DNA of 64,000 bases from Brachionus plicatilis. Its lineage: Eukaryota; Rotifera; Eurotatoria; Ploima; Brachionidae. Of the stretch, positions 24,900 to 37,557 are shown piece by piece (within the stretch, counting starts at the first letter, position 1; each line of letters starts with the position of its first letter). A model generated the notes under the pieces. That model saw nothing but the letters and a program-made list of their open reading frames with translations, made no database searches and was not told the DNA's origin. The stretch is taken from positions 254,936-318,935 of the forward strand of contig QEOQ01000508.1 in assembly GCA_010279815.1 (NCBI GenBank), given 5' to 3'. Both the position numbers and the translations under genes were made by a program.

Positions 24900-26081
24900 A
24901 TGCCTCAAGGTGACGCGTCTCAGTATCCAATTTTGCCCATATCGTTATCGATAATGGGTTTTTGCTATATTATATCTTTTTTGATATCACTATTGGCAGA
25001 CTATGTTTATGACTTTTATTTAGTTAAGTTGTCCAAAAGTGATCAGAAGAAGATGATTGAAAATCGAGTCAAAAGTGATTTTAAACGATTGAAAGAGTTC
25101 CTACAGAGCCAAAAATTGGAAAAATTCAACCCTGATGAAGCAAAAAATCGTCTCACAATAATCACAAATTTACTTATGGAAAGAATAAATTCTAACCAAA
25201 TTGGAGTTATCGAGACTGTGCCGAAAATTGATAGAGATACAAAATCGGACAAAACCACTAAAGTTGAAGAAATTAAAAAAGAGGAAATTGTTGATAATTT
25301 TAAATTAGAGAGTCAACAAACAAAGTCTTTGAATGAAATTAGTGAATCAGTGGTCAAGACTGAAAAAAGTGAGAAAAAAGTTTTGATTATGAATGAGCCT
25401 CGACTAAAGGAAGAAACCGAAAGTCAAAAAAAAATAAAAAATAATTCAGTCGAAAAAAAATCTTCAACTTTTGCAACAAGCCAAGTGATTACTTCTAACT
25501 CAAAAATCATTGAGCTTTCTGACTCAAAGTCTCAGCCAGTCAAAAATTATAATGAAAGAGTAATATTGACCAAAGAAACCACAATAGAGGATATAATCAA
25601 AAAATTGAGTCTCGCTCCAAGATCAGCCACAGTTTTTATTGAAATAAGAGAGGCAAAAGAAAGAGAGTCTTCTCCAAAAGAAACAAGAGGTTCTACTATT
25701 AAATTTACACCTCCTTCAACTATTGGAACCGTTGAATCTGATTTCAAATTGAATAGTGATGAAATAAATTCAAGTTCTAATTCTAAATTAAATGATAAGC
25801 AAAATAATTATTCGAAACAAAATAGTGATCTGATGGAAATAGTAAACCGAAAGTCTGCTCTAAATCAAAATTTAAGTAAAACATTTAGAGACAACCAGTC
25901 GAAAATGATTCAAGAGAGACTAAAGCTTGATGCTGAGTTTAGAAAAACACGGCATATGGCCCCAAAAAAAAACAGGTGGGATGAAAATAATAAGTTTTCT
26001 AAGTATGATGATAATGATGATAATGATGATGATGATGATTCTGAAAGTCAGGCTAATGTAATTAAGCAAGTTTTTGAATAA
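24900..26081 (+). CDS. Orphan single-pass membrane protein with charged, disordered tail
   Basis: One uninterrupted frame of 393 aa. After a short polar start (MPQGDASQYPILP), residues about 13-33 form one hydrophobic segment (SIMGFCYIISFLISLLA). The rest is strongly charged and Ser/Lys/Glu/Asn-rich, likely coiled or disordered, with a final acidic run coded by GAT/AAT repeats (about 26007-26040) and a basic patch (RHMAPKKNRW) just before it. No domain is recognised. A 3' splice-site-like TTTATTTTAG ends at 24883, 16 nt before the ATG, and the gene follows MRPL15 by 240 bp. The lack of introns contrasts with its neighbours. It looks lineage-specific. Confidence 0.75.
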   Translation: MPQGDASQYPILPISLSIMGFCYIISFLISLLADYVYDFYLVKLSKSDQKKMIENRVKSDFKRLKEFLQSQKLEKFNPDEAKNRLTIITNLLMERINSNQIGVIETVPKIDRDTKSDKTTKVEEIKKEEIVDNFKLESQQTKSLNEISESVVKTEKSEKKVLIMNEPRLKEETESQKKIKNNSVEKKSSTFATSQVITSNSKIIELSDSKSQPVKNYNERVILTKETTIEDIIKKLSLAPRSATVFIEIREAKERESSPKETRGSTIKFTPPSTIGTVESDFKLNSDEINSSSNSKLNDKQNNYSKQNSDLMEIVNRKSALNQNLSKTFRDNQSKMIQERLKLDAEFRKTRHMAPKKNRWDENNKFSKYDDNDDNDDDDDSESQANVIKQVFE

Positions 26082-28180
26082 TGTTTTTTGGCCAAATTTT
26101 CAATCAAGAATTATTATTTTAGATTTACTTTTTTTTTTAAATAAATAGAATCAAATTTTTTGAATATTCAAAAATAATTTAAAATCAAGACAATTACAAT
26201 AAAAAATTTAAAAAACATTTTTCAAATCTAAAGTTCGTCTCAAATTTTTTCAATTTTTTTTTAATAAAAATATAAAGCAGTGTGTAATCTCGAAAAAAAA
26301 ATTGAATAATAATTATAAAAAATTGAAATATTAGAAAATTTTAAAAATTAATTTATAAAATGTATTGATTTCTTTATAAAATTTCTTCAAAATTTTGAAA
26401 TCATTTGACTAATCATTTTTAGAATGATTTTTATGATCATGATAAAATAAAGAGTGTGTATATCTAACAAGATTTTGAAATAATTCTGCATTGTTAATGA
26501 ATTACATTTAAGAACATTTTTGGAGTAAATACTTCAAAAAAACTATAATTTTAGCGAAGTCCGCTCTAATTTTTAGAGATATAATTGACTAGGAAGATAG
26601 TGAATTAATTTTAAAAAAAATTTTTTGTAAATATCCTTTAATGGTTAATTGAATTAATTTATATATGTAATAGTAAATTTTGATAAAACGTAAATATCAA
26701 AATAAACTGATCCACTAGTAAATCTTGAAAAAAATATTGTCATATTATGCTAAGTAAGTTGTGATATTTACTGATGCAACCGTAAATATCAAAAAAAAAA
26801 CTTTTTATGAACTCTCATGTTAAATTAGCGTATTTTCGGACTTTTTTTCCCGTAACGCTTTTGATTTAGTTCAAAATTGTCAAGTTGAACAAGAAATTAA
26901 AACCGACAAGTCGATCAAAAGCGTTAGGCAAACGGTCAATGAAATGTCAATTGGTGGTGGTCAAGGAATGGTAAGATGTAATTGTACATCTCAATGTATT
27001 ACTAATCGATGCGGTTGTAGAAAATCGAGCCTCTTGTGTTATTCCAGATGTCATGGATCAAATACAATTTGCTTCAATTTATAAACTTTTTATCAATATT
27101 TACGCTTTATTTCATTTATTTCAGATTATTACTTTATTTATCTTTTTTTCATTTCAGTTAATTACGAGAAAATAGAAAAAACAGGAAATATCAATAATTT
27201 TATTTATTTCAAAATTTACGTCAGTTAACGCTATCATCGATATTTAGGTATTATCAAAAAAAAACGATAACGCATATAATTTTGTCTCTAGAGAAAAAAT
27301 TATCACGGCAATCGTTTGGTCAGAGAAATAAACAAACGAGGATAATTAAGGTAGAATTTTTTAAGGATTACAGTGGTGTCACATTGGAATAGTCTGTCAG
27401 AAAAGCGGAAAAAGAGAAACCAGGGAACAGTTCCATGTATTGACAATGAAGTGTTTAGAATTGAATTGTGAAGAGCATCCACCACAATGGCAATCAATCT
27501 TTCTCCTATCTAACTTTAAAATTTTTTTTTTTATTTTTATTTTTTGTAACTTGATTTTTTTTTTACTTTCATCACCCAAGTGGTGTTTTTTGAAATAAAT
27601 AATAATAATAATAATGGCAATCAAGATTAAGCGCAGGCTAGCGCTGGTAATGATATTTCTATATTGCAGTTTTCATTGTTACTACTACTCCTAATGAAAA
27701 CCTAATAACAACGTTTGTTTTGTTTGGTGAAATTTAAAGTAAAAATTTTAGAAAGTTAGACAGCAGTTTCTGTTTGGAACTCTGTTTCTTTTACCAAATT
27801 TCATGAAGCCTCTAAAAAAATCGCTTAGGGCTTTTTAAATTTAAATCTAACCATTCCATTTTATTTAAAAAGAAAGGATGAGTTTTTTTACAGAACAAAG
27901 TCATTTTTTTTGTTAAAAACTAAGCAAACTAAAGTTTGAATTATGTAGTTAAAATAGTTTTTTTTTGAATAATTTAAACAATTAATTTATTTTAATTTAA
28001 AAAGAAAACAATTTTAAAAAATGATTTAATAGAAATTTATTCTAAAAACCAAAGAATGCAATAATCTAAAATAAATTCAAATATTTTAAAAAACTTATTT
28101 TGCTTCTTCATGTCAAATGCTACAATACTTCATATTTATTATCTAAATATTTTTATTTGCTAACATTGTTTTTTTGTAAA
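26082..28180. other. AT-rich intergenic stretch with a transposon relic
   Basis: About 2.1 kb. The only interpretable part is the Cys-rich transposon C-terminus at 26822-27083. TACAGTGGTG at about 27368-27377 matches the end of the foldback element at 55470 for 10 bp only. An (AAT)n run lies near 27598-27614. No other coding frame is convincing. Confidence 0.6.
26822..27083 (+). pseudogene. Relic of a transposon integrase-type protein: Cys-rich C-terminal tail
   Basis: An open frame ends at TAA 27081-27083 with the tail CNCTSQCITNRCGCRK followed by CYSRCHGSNTICFN. This C-x-C-x3-C, R-C-x-C, C-x3-CH, C-x-N pattern is typical of the last residues of integrase-type transposon proteins often labelled KRAB-A-domain-containing or SCAN3-like. 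It is preceded by the usual SIGGGQGMVRC segment. A TAA stop bounds the frame just upstream and no catalytic integrase core is visible nearby, so this is a truncated remnant. Confidence 0.6.
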
Positions 28181-29296
28181 ATGAATTTTGACGAGTTATT
28201 CAATGAAATTGAAAAGAAGTTCAACTATTTAGAATGCCAAATAACGCAAGCTAGGAAAATCGAGTCCAAATTTAAAAAAACAGAAGATGAAGTTTTTAAT
28301 TTTGCTATTAATCAATCATATTTTATTGCGTCAATAAACTCTTTCCGTAATGAGTTAATATCAAAAACAAAATTACAGCTTGAACACGATCTTGACCAAA
28401 TACAAAATGGACTGGCTATATCAGCTAAGGTCCTGAATACCGATCACGAAAACATGTTCTCATTATTCGAATTTTTGTATCTTTTCTATAAAAACGATAT
28501 CAGCATTCTTAATAAATTAAAATATTTTGAATTCTTTAATTTTACAAAATTAATCGAACTTCCGGTTGAGTACCGAAATAAAAACTTTATCACATTTTAT
28601 CCGATTTCAAATTTTCGCTATTTTATTTCGAATTCTATGGCTCATGAGCTGAACTTATTAATGGCAGATGGTTGCTTAATCAAGAGACTTAAAATACCTA
28701 ATGACCAATATTGTAAACTACACGTTTATGAGTCGAAAATTTTATGGGTATCATGTAGTTTAAATTTTGATAATACCCTAATAAAAGTATTTGATTTAAA
28801 TTTGAATCTTTTGAAAGAAAAAAGAATTGATCCTGGGTTTATATATTTTTTTAATTCGAATTTTATCAATGTTTGTATGAATGATCAAAATGTTCATCGA
28901 ATTTATGACACTGACTTGAATCAAGTGCTGGCTTTGACAGATATCTACCGCAATCCTTTGATCGACTTGGTGAATGATAGAATTATGTTTTTGCAAAATG
29001 AAATGGATGGTTTGTATTTAAATATAAATTCTTTTAAAGATAAAAAATTGATTGAAAAAATTAAAATTAATACTTTCTCGAGTTTTTCTTTTATTATTGA
29101 TGAAGAATCAAATATTTACATTCGTATGATGGATTCAACAGATAGTCTAATGTATATTTATTGTTTTGATTTGAATGGCAAATTTTTATTCAAAAAATTT
29201 ATACCCAATTTAGAAAATTTTCATTCAATTAAACTTATTAGCTCAAATCAATTGGCATTGATTGATAATCACGGAAATTCTTATGCTTTACTTTGA
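28181..29296 (+). CDS. Intronless coiled-coil plus beta-propeller-like protein
   Basis: A 371-aa frame. The ATG at 28181 (MNFDELFNEIEKKFNYLECQ) is chosen because the upstream extension is hydrophobic noise without an ATG. Residues about 1-110 are a probable coiled coil. From about residue 140 on, repeated short beta-strand patterns with aromatic ends (for example IKVFDLNLNLLKEKRI, YIYCFDLNGKFLFKKF) suggest an NHL or WD-like propeller, resembling TRIM-NHL proteins without the RING and B-box. The fold assignment is an inference from pattern; no catalytic motif is seen. The lack of introns suggests an expanded or retro-duplicated family. Confidence 0.7.
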   Translation: MNFDELFNEIEKKFNYLECQITQARKIESKFKKTEDEVFNFAINQSYFIASINSFRNELISKTKLQLEHDLDQIQNGLAISAKVLNTDHENMFSLFEFLYLFYKNDISILNKLKYFEFFNFTKLIELPVEYRNKNFITFYPISNFRYFISNSMAHELNLLMADGCLIKRLKIPNDQYCKLHVYESKILWVSCSLNFDNTLIKVFDLNLNLLKEKRIDPGFIYFFNSNFINVCMNDQNVHRIYDTDLNQVLALTDIYRNPLIDLVNDRIMFLQNEMDGLYLNINSFKDKKLIEKIKINTFSSFSFIIDEESNIYIRMMDSTDSLMYIYCFDLNGKFLFKKFIPNLENFHSIKLISSNQLALIDNHGNSYALL

Positions 29297-29419
29297 ACAA
29301 TTCTTCAATTAAAAGAATTCTAAAATTTTATTAATGTTTTTAAAATAAAATATTCTAAAATCTAACATTTTTTTCAAATTTCATTGAAACAAAGAAAAAA
29401 TTATATTTTAGACTTTTAT

Positions 29420-31431
<2,012 letters not shown>

Positions 31432-31586
31432 TTTGCTACTCTAAAAAAGATTGTAAAATTAGAAAATTTTTTTTTTAATGTTATATTTCAGCTAACCACA
31501 GCTGAATTTGTAAATTAAAATAAAAAGTAAAAACAATTTTTCTTTATTTTTAATCCAAAAAATAAGTTATTATAGACTTTGAAAGA

Positions 31587-32687
31587 TTATGAAGTAAAAC
31601 ATATCTTAGAGGTTAAAAATGGAGTTTGAAATCTTTCAAAAGCTTTCTGATAATCATGAAGGGTAAATTCTTCACATTTAGGACCTTTAAACTGATTTTT
31701 TTTAATAAGTTCAAAAAGGTTGTCCAAGACTTTTTTGTAGTCATTTGGATTTCGCTCTTTCCATGTTGTTAGCCAAAATCCAAAACATTTAAGATCTTTA
31801 AATATAAAATCCGCAGTATTCAAAGTTAAAGGCTGCTTAGACATGCCACCATAAGTTATCACCATTGAGTCTTTATCCAAAAGACGTATCATGTCTGTTG
31901 TTGCTCTACCGCCAACACAATTCAAGGCGAATTTAGGTTTCGGAATTTCTTCCCATAAATCATGGGTCAATACAGATTTTCTTAATTCGTCTTCGGTAAA
32001 AACATACTTAGCTCCAATTGATTTTAAATAATCATTCAGATCTTGTTGGTTTTCTCTTTTTCTGACAATATTAACAACATTTAAGTTCATTAGTTTTCCA
32101 AGTTGAATGACAGCTTGACCGACAGAACTATTTGCACCGTTTTGAATAACTGTTTCATTTGGTTCAAAATTTTTGAACAAAGTTAACATTAAATAAGCTG
32201 TACATGGGTTTACTTTTATTGTGGCACATGCGAATTTATCTAGATTATTAGGTACTTTATAAAATAAATTTTGATCGGCTATGGCGTGTGATCGCCAAGT
32301 CCCCCAATTGCTTTCTGTGGGAATAACCCAATCACCTTTTTTGAAACTACTATTAGCTGAATGAACTTCTAACACTTCGAAAAGACCTTCGTTTCCCATT
32401 AAAGACGGTAAAGTCGATGGTAAAATTCCATATTTACCTTGAATTATATTGACGTCTGCAGGATTTATTGGAGAACAGACAAGTTTTAGGAATAAATCGT
32501 TTGGTCCCAAATTAGAAGTATCCAGCGAACTTTGGCAAATAGTTAAAGCGCTGTTAAAATTTCCATAGTCTTTTATTAAAAGTTCAGTAGCTTTAAATGT
32601 ATGAAAATGGGAAAAATGATTTGACAAGTAAGCATTTTTTTTTACCATAAGTCCAAGTCTGATTAATTTTAAAACCATTTTTTTCAA
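31587..32687 (-). CDS. MECR: Mitochondrial trans-2-enoyl-CoA/ACP reductase
   Basis: A single-exon frame of 366 aa; human MECR has 373. The basic, hydrophobic N-terminus (MKKMVLKLIRLGLMVKK) suits a mitochondrial targeting signal. The medium-chain dehydrogenase/reductase fold shows NPADVNIIQGKYG (substrate Tyr region), GNEGLFEVLEV, GDWVIPTESNWGTWR, the NADPH-binding GANSSVGQAVIQLGK, and NCVGGRATTDMIRLL near the C-terminal half. Family role: the last reduction of mitochondrial type II fatty acid synthesis, supplying octanoyl-ACP for lipoic acid. It is intronless, unlike most neighbours, and sits 155 bp upstream of DIMT1 in the same direction. Confidence 0.93.
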   Translation of the reverse strand: MKKMVLKLIRLGLMVKKNAYLSNHFSHFHTFKATELLIKDYGNFNSALTICQSSLDTSNLGPNDLFLKLVCSPINPADVNIIQGKYGILPSTLPSLMGNEGLFEVLEVHSANSSFKKGDWVIPTESNWGTWRSHAIADQNLFYKVPNNLDKFACATIKVNPCTAYLMLTLFKNFEPNETVIQNGANSSVGQAVIQLGKLMNLNVVNIVRKRENQQDLNDYLKSIGAKYVFTEDELRKSVLTHDLWEEIPKPKFALNCVGGRATTDMIRLLDKDSMVITYGGMSKQPLTLNTADFIFKDLKCFGFWLTTWKERNPNDYKKVLDNLFELIKKNQFKGPKCEEFTLHDYQKAFERFQTPFLTSKICFTS

Positions 32688-33358
32688 ATAATAAATTTTT
32701 GGTTAAAGAGAAATTTAAATTAGAATTTTAATAGAAGAATATCACATGTAGAATATTATAAATAGTACGAGAAATTGTCTTGATTTTTTGTTAAGATTTT
32801 TGTAACATTTAAAGAACAAATGAAGTTTTAAAAAAATCACCTTTATCTTTCTCATATCTTATCTCTCTCATATGCAATGACTAATACTTAAAATTTCGTT
32901 AAAATCATAACCTTGTTTTAATATTTTTTTATTGAATCTTTTGAATGAGCTAAATAATCAATGTTAAGTAAAATTGGTAGATTTGATGAAAAGGTTTGAA
33001 ACAAAATGAGCCGAGACATGAGGAGATGTCTTCACTGTGTGTCGGAAAAATTTTAAATCGAGAAAGACTAATTCCGGATTCCTTTTTATTTTACTTTATT
33101 TTTCAAAACTCTTATTAATTTTAAGTTTAATGAAAAAAATTTAAAACTGAATCGTCTGTTTCTCTTTTATTCATAGTACCAAGCTATTGAAGTTTTAAAA
33201 ATGTTGAAATTTATTCCCAAAAAAACGTGGCATTTTGGCCTCAGATTAAATATATTTTTGAACCATTTTTTAATCCTTAACTTTTTTAAATAAATAAATT
33301 AAAAAAATTAAATAAAATCGAAAGCTTTTATTTTTATTATGTTAAAAATTTTTTAAAG
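32688..33358. other. Spacer between MECR and chitinase
   Basis: About 670 bp of AT-rich DNA. It should hold the MECR promoter on its left side and the chitinase poly(A) region on its right; AATAAA on the - strand near 33329-33336 would serve the chitinase. No coding sequence seen. Confidence 0.6.
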
Positions 33359-36300
33359 TTATTTTCGGGAAGAACAATCAACATTTTGTGGCCAGTCACA
33401 AGCTTGCCTGGGTTCATTAAATTTAAGACCATATTGACATTCTTTTAAATGATATTTTTCATCGTCTTGACATTCATAAAATAAAGTGCAGTTATTTTCA
33501 TGAGCCTTAAACGAAGGAGCTTGGCATTCTGGCAACGAACTAGATGGACAACTGTAATCAGGATCACATTCTTCAAATTCAAGATTATAAAGAAGACCAG
33601 GTGCACATTGATTTATGATCTCTTGATCAGCTCGACACTCTATATACTTAGAACAATCAGTCGGATGAGGAATTGTTCCTATTTGAGAATTACAATAGGA
33701 TGTTTTCGAAATAGTTTTTTGTTGAACAGTTCCATTTTCACAAGTAAGAAATTCTGCAGCATCACAGAACATCAAGTCTGGATTAAAATATTCACCTGGA
33801 GCACAACTATGAACAATTTCCGAGTCATCTTTACATTCTACATATTTTGAACAGTCGTTTGGATGACTTAAAATATCATTTGAGCCTTGTTTACAGAATT
33901 CTAATGGAGCTAAAGTAGTAGTACCAGGAGTAGTAGTATAAGTGGTTGTCTGATAAACAGTTCCATTTTCACAATCAACAAATTCTGCAGCATCACAGAA
34001 CATCAAGTCTGGATTAAAATATTCACCTGGAGCACAACTATGAACAATTTCCGAGTCATCTTTACATTCTACATATTTTGAACAGTCGTTTGGATGACTT
34101 AAAATATCATTTGAGCCTTGTTTACAGAATTCTAATGGAGCTAAAGTAGTAGTACCAGGAGTAGTAGTATAAGTGGTTGTCTGATAAACAGTTCCATTTT
34201 CACAATCAACAAATTCTGCAGCATCACAGAACATCAAGTCTGGATTAAAATATTCACCTGGAGCACAACTATGAACAATTTCCGAGTCATCTTTACATTC
34301 TACATATTTTGAACAGTCGTTTGGATGACTTAAAATATCATTTGAGCCTTGTTTACAGAATTCTAATGGAGCTAAAGTAGTAGTACCAGGAGTAGTAGTA
34401 TAAGTGGTTGTCTGATAAACAGTTCCATTTTCACAATCAACAAATTCTGCAGCATCACAGAACATCAAGTCTGGATTAAAATATTCACCTGGAGCACAAC
34501 TATGAACAATTTCCGAGTCATCTTTACATTCTACATATTTTGAACAGTCGTTTGGATGACTTAAAATATCATTTGAGCCTTGTTTACAGAATTCTAATGG
34601 AGCTAAAGTAGTAGTACCAGGAGTAGTAGTATAAGTGGTTGTCTGATAAACAGTTCCATTTTCACAATCAACAAATTCTGCAGCATCACAGAACATCAAG
34701 TCTGGATTAAAATATTCACCTGGAGCACAACTATGAACAATTTCCGAGTCATCTTTACATTCTACATATTTTGAACAGTCGTTTGGATGACTTAAAATAT
34801 CATTTGAGCCTTGTTTACAGAATTCTAATGGAGCTAAAGTTGTTGTGGAAGAAGAAGTCATGGTTGTTGTAGTAGTAGTATCAGGAGTAGTAGTATAAGT
34901 GGTTGTCTGATAAACAGTTCCATTTTCACAATCAACAAATTCTGCAGCATCACAGAACATTAATTCTGGATTGAAAAATTCATTTTCAGCACACGATTCA
35001 ATTATTTCATTTTGGCCGTCACAAATAATGTATTTAGCGCAGTCATTTGGATGTGCCATGATTTTTTCAGAGCCATCGCAGATAGTTAGTGGTGATGTAG
35101 TAGAACTTTGTTCAGTTGATGTTATTGTTGATTTGTCTGAACAATCTACACTACTTTCCGCATCACAGAAGAAAACTTCAGCATTAAACATTTGACCGGG
35201 TGGGCATGTCTGAATGGTTTCACCGCACTCACCACACATAACATACTTTGAGCAATCAGTAGGATGTTCGAAAATGCCTTTCTCACCATTACAGAATTCA
35301 CCAGGATTATATTGGCATTTTGTTGTAGTGGTACTTGATGTTGAAGTTGTTGATTGAATAGGATCTGCTTCTGATAATTTATTAATCGCAGCAGTAATCA
35401 AGGGAGATTTTCCTTCAGAGCAGAATTGTCCAGAAAAATCATCCAAACTTGCGTCCCAAATGAATGCACCACCAATTTCATTGTTTAATGCCCATGACAC
35501 CTAGGAAAAAAATATTTAACTTAGGAAATATTTTATTAGTTGCTCCATTTACTTTGTCAGAAACACTGACGGTGTCTTCATAATAACATGTTTGTCCATT
35601 AACTGTTGCACTTGGTGCTTTAACATTATTATCATACACATAATTGGTTTTAGATTTGCATATTTCGTAGTATGATAAAATTCCTGGTTCTCTTGTGTAT
35701 TGACCACTGGCTGATTGCGTTCTACCATAAGCTGCTAAGCCAATATTCAATTTGCTTGGAGGAAAGCCCGCGTTAATGTATCTTTCAAGAGCTGCTGCCT
35801 TTAAATTTTTAATTTAGTCAAATGATACTTTAGATATAATGGTATAGTGAACTTAGTACAAAAATATTCAACTTTGTTTAGCATTTTTTAGGCCTGAAAT
35901 AATTCGATAAACTGATACAATAGTAAATTTTTCTTTTAAGTTTAAAAATGATTCAAGAATTTTTTCAATATTTTAAAAAAAATGTATCATTTGAATACAA
36001 TCCACAAAATCTTACAAAAATATTACTAAATTTTGGTCAATTATAATTAGCTATTGACTGTAATTTATTGTTTGTATCAACCAGAAAATTTTTTTAAGAT
36101 GGATTCATAAATTTTGTAACAAGGAACTAAAAACAATATTTAAAACTTAAATTTTTTTTGTTATGGCTCGAAAATACATTCTGCAGAATATATCAACTGA
36201 AACAAACTTGGTATAACCCAAATTAAGTCTCTGATCTTAAATGATTTGCAGACTTGCACTGTTTTTGCAGAAACTGAATTGGTTGATATCAAATTGAATC

Positions 36301-37410
36301 GGCTGCTGAATTTTGCAAGACGAGGTTTTAAACTAAATTTTTTAAGTCCTCTTTTCAACAATTCCTTGAAATTTTTAATTCCACTATTTAATTTTAGCTA
36401 AACATTTAAGTTTGTCAAATTTAGAACATTTAATTGTCTAAATTTATTTGAGAATATTAATGGAAAAAAAATACTTATAATTTATTTGTACTATGTTCGC
36501 AATCAAAATCTTACAGCTCCATCATTTCCAAGAAGAGGAGAATGGTGAGCATTGTTTCCATCCCATGAACCATGAGCATCATAAGTCATTGGATTAATAA
36601 AATCAAAATAATTTGCCAATTTCGGTAAATCAAGGGCAGCCATTCTTCCAGAATCAGGTGCAGTTGCTGCTGATAAAAGAAGTTTTGATTTACCGCTACT
36701 CATGGATTCTGTGACGAACATATCATTACATTTCTATAAAAATAAAAAAATTTTTATGTAAAATTTAACTATTAAACTCGATTAAATATCACTTTTATAA
36801 GAGCTGTGTAACTATCTTTTTGGTAAGACTGAGGATATTCCCTTTAAAAATTAAAATAGTTATTTTTCATTTTCACCGAAAGTATTTGATGCATTGGAAA
36901 ATTTTTAAAAAATTCTTAAACATACCAATCAATATCAATACCATCAAGGTTGTATTCTCTACAATATTTAATTACTGATTGACAAAATTGTTGGCGATTT
37001 GCATCTGTTGAGGATATTGAGTTGAAATTATTGCTTCCCTCATTCCATCCACCAACTGAAAGTGAGACTTTTATGTTAGGATTTTTAGACTTCCATACAG
37101 ACATTCGTTTGAAATATTCCAAATCTTGACCAGTTGGATTCAAAGCGTTATTAGCCATTGGCACAAATGAATACAAAACATGAGTACATAGACATGGATC
37201 TAAGTCCTCAGGGACCATGTTGGCTGGAGCTGGTCTTCCTGAAGCCCAACTACAGGAAAATAGTTTAGAAAAATAATGTATTAGATCTAATTTTTTTACT
37301 TCGCAAAATAGCAAATCATGCGTTTACTTGAATACTGGGCTTTACATTCGCAAGTGACTGCTGATACAAATGTAGCGACAAAAATAAAGATTAGTAGAGA
37401 TTTATCCATT
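33359..37410 (-). CDS. Secreted GH18 chitinase with nine CBM14 chitin-binding domains (apparent frameshift in exon 1)
   Basis: Exons 37410-37300, 37249-36926, 36841-36793, 36733-36515, 35798-35553 and 35500-33359 encode about 1,030 aa. The GH18 domain has CYFANWASGR, the KVSLSVGGWN motif, the catalytic DGIDIDWE (split by an intron, with the acid Glu present), the MTYDAHGSWD motif and a final strand GGAFIWDASLDDF. A Thr-rich linker follows, then nine six-Cys peritrophin-type CBM14 modules. Five are near-identical 231-bp units, separated by Thr-rich spacers suited to O-glycosylation. Expected role: extracellular hydrolysis and binding of chitin (cuticle, jaws or gut lining). In exon 1 the ATG reads MDKSLLIFIF, but a run of six T (+ strand A at about 37380-37385) shifts it out of frame with the signal-peptide-like VATFVSAVTC and mature start. 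One base fewer restores the frame, so this is a likely assembly error or a real disabling mutation. Confidence 0.92.
33744..34845 (-). repeat. Tandem 231-bp repeats encoding CBM14 units of the chitinase
   Basis: Five consecutive copies of a 77-codon unit (CBM14 core EFCKQGSNDILSHPNDC plus the TTTYTTTPGTTTLAPL linker) are almost identical in DNA, including third codon positions. The last copy ends differently (EFLTC rather than EFVDC). A sixth, more divergent unit upstream shares the linker. Such identity means recent duplication or gene conversion. Confidence 0.95.
35799..36514 (-). other. Chitinase intron 4
   Basis: A 716-bp intron between the exon ending ...GNDGA and the exon starting AALERYINAG. 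It contains only AT-rich sequence. The 66-codon frame inside it at 36161-36361 shows no family signature. Confidence 0.75.
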
Positions 37411-37557
37411 TTAAGAAAGAATTTAAAATTTTTTTTTTATTTAAATTTTATTTTTATATAAAATTTAAGTAATGTGATCATTAGAAAGTTAAGAAAAATT
37501 GACATCTGATTATTTGATTATAGATTTTATATCCAAAGATAAACATTTTATTTTAAA

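Noticed and set aside
25990..26045. GAT/AAT triplet repeat considered as a non-coding microsatellite
   Set aside because: It lies in frame within the 24900-26081 coding region and encodes an acidic Asp/Asn run.
27366..27390. Possible second copy of the 55470 foldback element end (TACAGTGGTG)
   Set aside because: Only about ten bases agree and no opposite end is visible nearby.
33500..33850. 116-codon + strand frame inside the chitinase array
   Set aside because: Antisense shadow of the CBM14 repeats; no independent support.
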